Source: an uncultured Aquimarina sp.
Lineage (GTDB): Bacteria > Bacteroidota > Bacteroidia > Flavobacteriales > Flavobacteriaceae
Length of the DNA stretch: 64,000 nucleotides
Direction of reading: 5' to 3'
Assembly (NCBI GenBank): GCA_947498785.1
Contig: CANMLS010000001.1
Span: 248,001 to 312,000 of the forward strand
In this document: in pieces, positions 62,515-64,000 of the stretch
Layout: the number at the start of each line of letters is the position of its first letter
Position numbering within the stretch: position 1 is the first letter of the stretch
Position numbers and translations under genes: made by a program
Notes under the pieces: model-generated
Told to the model about the DNA's origin: nothing
Seen by the model: the letters and a program-made list of their open reading frames with translations, nothing else
Databases searched by the model: none

Positions 62515-63786
62515 TTATAATTTAAAATTATTAGGAATGACACAACGGCTTTTAATCACTACTACTCCGTCTTTTATTGCGTATGAGTCTTGTTCTGTAT
62601 TTTCTAAATGTGCCCCCCCTTCTATACTTACATCATTACCAATTCTGGCTCCTTTGTCTATTATAGTATTTTTAATATAACACCTATCACCTACTCCTAT
62701 AGGTGGTAATTCATTTTGTTTATCTTCTTCTAATTCATTTATATCCTGATATGAATTACTTCCTATCATATAGGTATCTTTTATAACGGTATCTTTTCCG
62801 ATTCTAGAACGAATGCCAATTACAGAACGTTCTATTTCTTTTGCGTTGATAATACAACCTTCTGCTATCATTGATCTATTAAGTAGAGTTCCCGAAATTT
62901 TTGAAGGAGGCAAAATACGAGGTCTTGTTAATACGGTACTGCTCTTATTAAATAAATCAAACTGAGGAATTTCATCTGTTAAATTAATATTGGCTTCAAA
63001 AAAAGCTGAAACATTTCCTATATCCGTCCAATATCCTTCATATTGATATGCTAATACTTTTTGCTTATCAATCGACTGCGGAATGATTTCCTTTCCAAAA
63101 TCAATAGTATCAGGGTTTGATAAAATATCAATTAATAATTGTTTATTAAAGATATAAATTCCCATTGAAGCAAGGTAATTTCTATTTTCTTTTTCCATTT
63201 CCTCACTTACTTCAGATTCCCATCCTGGTAACTTATCTGAGGCGGGTTTTTCGACAAAAGATGTAATAAAACTTTCATCATCTGTTTTAAGAATTCCAAA
63301 TTCTGTTGCCTCTTTTGCAACAACTGGTATTGTAGCTACAGAGATATCTGCTCCTTTATCAACATGAGAATCCAGCATTTCATTAAAATCCATCTGATAT
63401 AGTTGATCTCCCGAAAGGATTAGCGCATATTCGAATTCATGGTTTAACAAATGATGCATCGATTGCCTTACGGCATCAGCTGTTCCCTGATACCATGTTT
63501 TATTATCTGGAGTTTGCTCTGCCGCCAAAATATCAACAAAAGCATCACTAAAACTACTAAAAACATAAGTGTTCTTGATATGTCTGTTTAATGAAGCAGA
63601 ATTAAATTGGGTAAGCACAAACATCCTTTTTATATCACAATGGATACAATTTGAAATAGGAATATCAACTAATCTATATTTTCCTGCAATAGAAACTGCA
63701 GGTTTAGAACGTTGATCAGTAAGAGGAGATAATCGAGTGCCTTGGCCTCCGCCCAAAATAATAGCAAGAACTTTTTTGTTGATCAT
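62515..63786 (-). CDS. glgC: Glucose-1-phosphate adenylyltransferase (ADP-glucose pyrophosphorylase)
   Basis: A protein of 423 residues. The nucleotidyltransferase N-terminus is LAIILGGGQGTRLSPLTDQR with SKPAVSIAGKYRLVDIPISN. The substrate loop YQGTADAVRQSMHHLL and SGDQLYQMDF follow, then the sugar-phosphate site FVEKP. The C-terminal left-handed beta-helix (IEGGAHLENTEQDSYAIKDG) completes the enzyme. It makes ADP-glucose, the committed step of glycogen synthesis. Its ATG overlaps the glgA stop (ATGA), and glgB follows after 3 nt. Confidence 0.97.
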   Translation of the reverse strand: MINKKVLAIILGGGQGTRLSPLTDQRSKPAVSIAGKYRLVDIPISNCIHCDIKRMFVLTQFNSASLNRHIKNTYVFSSFSDAFVDILAAEQTPDNKTWYQGTADAVRQSMHHLLNHEFEYALILSGDQLYQMDFNEMLDSHVDKGADISVATIPVVAKEATEFGILKTDDESFITSFVEKPASDKLPGWESEVSEEMEKENRNYLASMGIYIFNKQLLIDILSNPDTIDFGKEIIPQSIDKQKVLAYQYEGYWTDIGNVSAFFEANINLTDEIPQFDLFNKSSTVLTRPRILPPSKISGTLLNRSMIAEGCIINAKEIERSVIGIRSRIGKDTVIKDTYMIGSNSYQDINELEEDKQNELPPIGVGDRCYIKNTIIDKGARIGNDVSIEGGAHLENTEQDSYAIKDGVVVIKSRCVIPNNFKL

Positions 63787-64000
63787 TTGTATTGTATTAG
63801 TGATTCATATATGGTTTTATATTGATTTGCAGATCGATCCCATGAATGATCGATCTGCATAATTTTTTTTTGTATTGCTTTATATTTTTTTTGATCCTCA
63901 TAAAGCATAACTCCTCGTTGTATAGAATAACAGACGTCCCACACCAAAGCACTATCATGGCAGATTCCAAAACCTCCATCTCCAATATCAACTACAGTAT
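63783..64000 (-). CDS. glgA: Glycogen synthase, C-terminal part only (runs off the window)
   Basis: The minus-strand frame is open from the window edge to TGA at 63783, 71 codons plus a partial codon. It reads TVVDIGDGGFGICHDSALVW, then KKIMQIDHSWDRSANQYKTI, the usual GT5 C-terminal helices of ADP-glucose-dependent glycogen synthase. The track line 63797-63991 is a shadow in another frame. The stop overlaps the glgC start, placing glgA first of the visible genes in a glgA-glgC-glgB-GH31 operon. Confidence 0.9.
   Translation of the reverse strand, partial: TVVDIGDGGFGICHDSALVWDVCYSIQRGVMLYEDQKKYKAIQKKIMQIDHSWDRSANQYKTIYESLIQYK

Noticed and set aside
63797-63991. Track ORF of 64 residues on the minus strand
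   Set aside because: Shadow frame of the glycogen synthase C-terminus, which is recognisable and ends at 63783 overlapping glgC.

Overview
The window looks like chromosomal DNA from a marine-type Flavobacteriaceae (Bacteroidota), possibly near Aquimarina; the genus is inferred from general gene content, not from a marker gene. The base composition is strongly AT-rich. Gene families typical of this group recur: DUF5777, DUF5916, OMP_b-brl_3 and DUF4251 proteins, LytS/LytTR two-component pairs, ABC permease/M1 peptidase fusions, and a TAnnTTTG-type promoter element. No rRNA, tRNA, CRISPR array or intact insertion sequence was seen.

Layout. 1-4.6 kb: a partial PF03640 'secreted repeat' lipoprotein, a membrane-bound LytTR regulator, and a divergent OB-fold/YceI/DUF5777 operon. 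4.7-10.2 kb: a DMT transporter, a TRAP transporter operon (DctPQM) and an S41 lipoprotein peptidase. 10.3-14.0 kb: a decay zone with two broken AraC regulators, an IS1595-like transposase scrap and a DJ-1/PfpI protein. 14.0-18.0 kb: a LytTR/LytS pair facing a serine hydrolase. 18.2-24.3 kb: a LytTR fragment, then a long structured leader and a polyamine operon (arginine decarboxylase, agmatinase, deoxyhypusine-synthase-like enzyme, small protein), an RMND1/YagE remnant, and a RimB-RimK-like fusion. 24.3-43.1 kb: modules separated by copies of a roughly 300-bp intergenic repeat (here called E2). These are a LytTR/LytS pair with an NTF2-like and a DUF5916 protein; a LytTR/LytS pair with an ABC transporter and ABC/M1 fusion; an outer-membrane beta-barrel protein divergent from a MocR regulator; and a truncated PHP-ATPase (TrlF-like) plus HNH nuclease cassette bracketed by direct repeats. 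43.2-46.5 kb: DUF4251, Bcr/CflA MFS, a 55-residue small protein and a second YceI. 46.5-53.6 kb: a biosynthetic cluster. 53.7-57.4 kb: OmpA, lipocalin-like, UMF1-type MFS and M48 peptidase genes. 58.0-64.0 kb: glycogen metabolism (GH31, glgB, glgC, partial glgA).

How the genes work together. The clearest pathway of special interest is 46.5-53.6 kb. There a type III polyketide synthase, a methyltransferase and an FAD oxidoreductase sit beside a private fatty-acid-synthase-like set: ketosynthase, ACP, dehydratase, an enoyl-ACP-reductase-like SDR and a phosphopantetheinyl transferase. This predicts a methylated and oxidised phenolic or pyrone lipid built on a custom acyl starter. Regulation is dominated by LytTR proteins: four intact ones, each divergent from a plausible target operon, plus one fragment. 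Several genes are visibly broken, so the accessory stretches 10-14 kb and 18-43 kb appear to be under active rearrangement.
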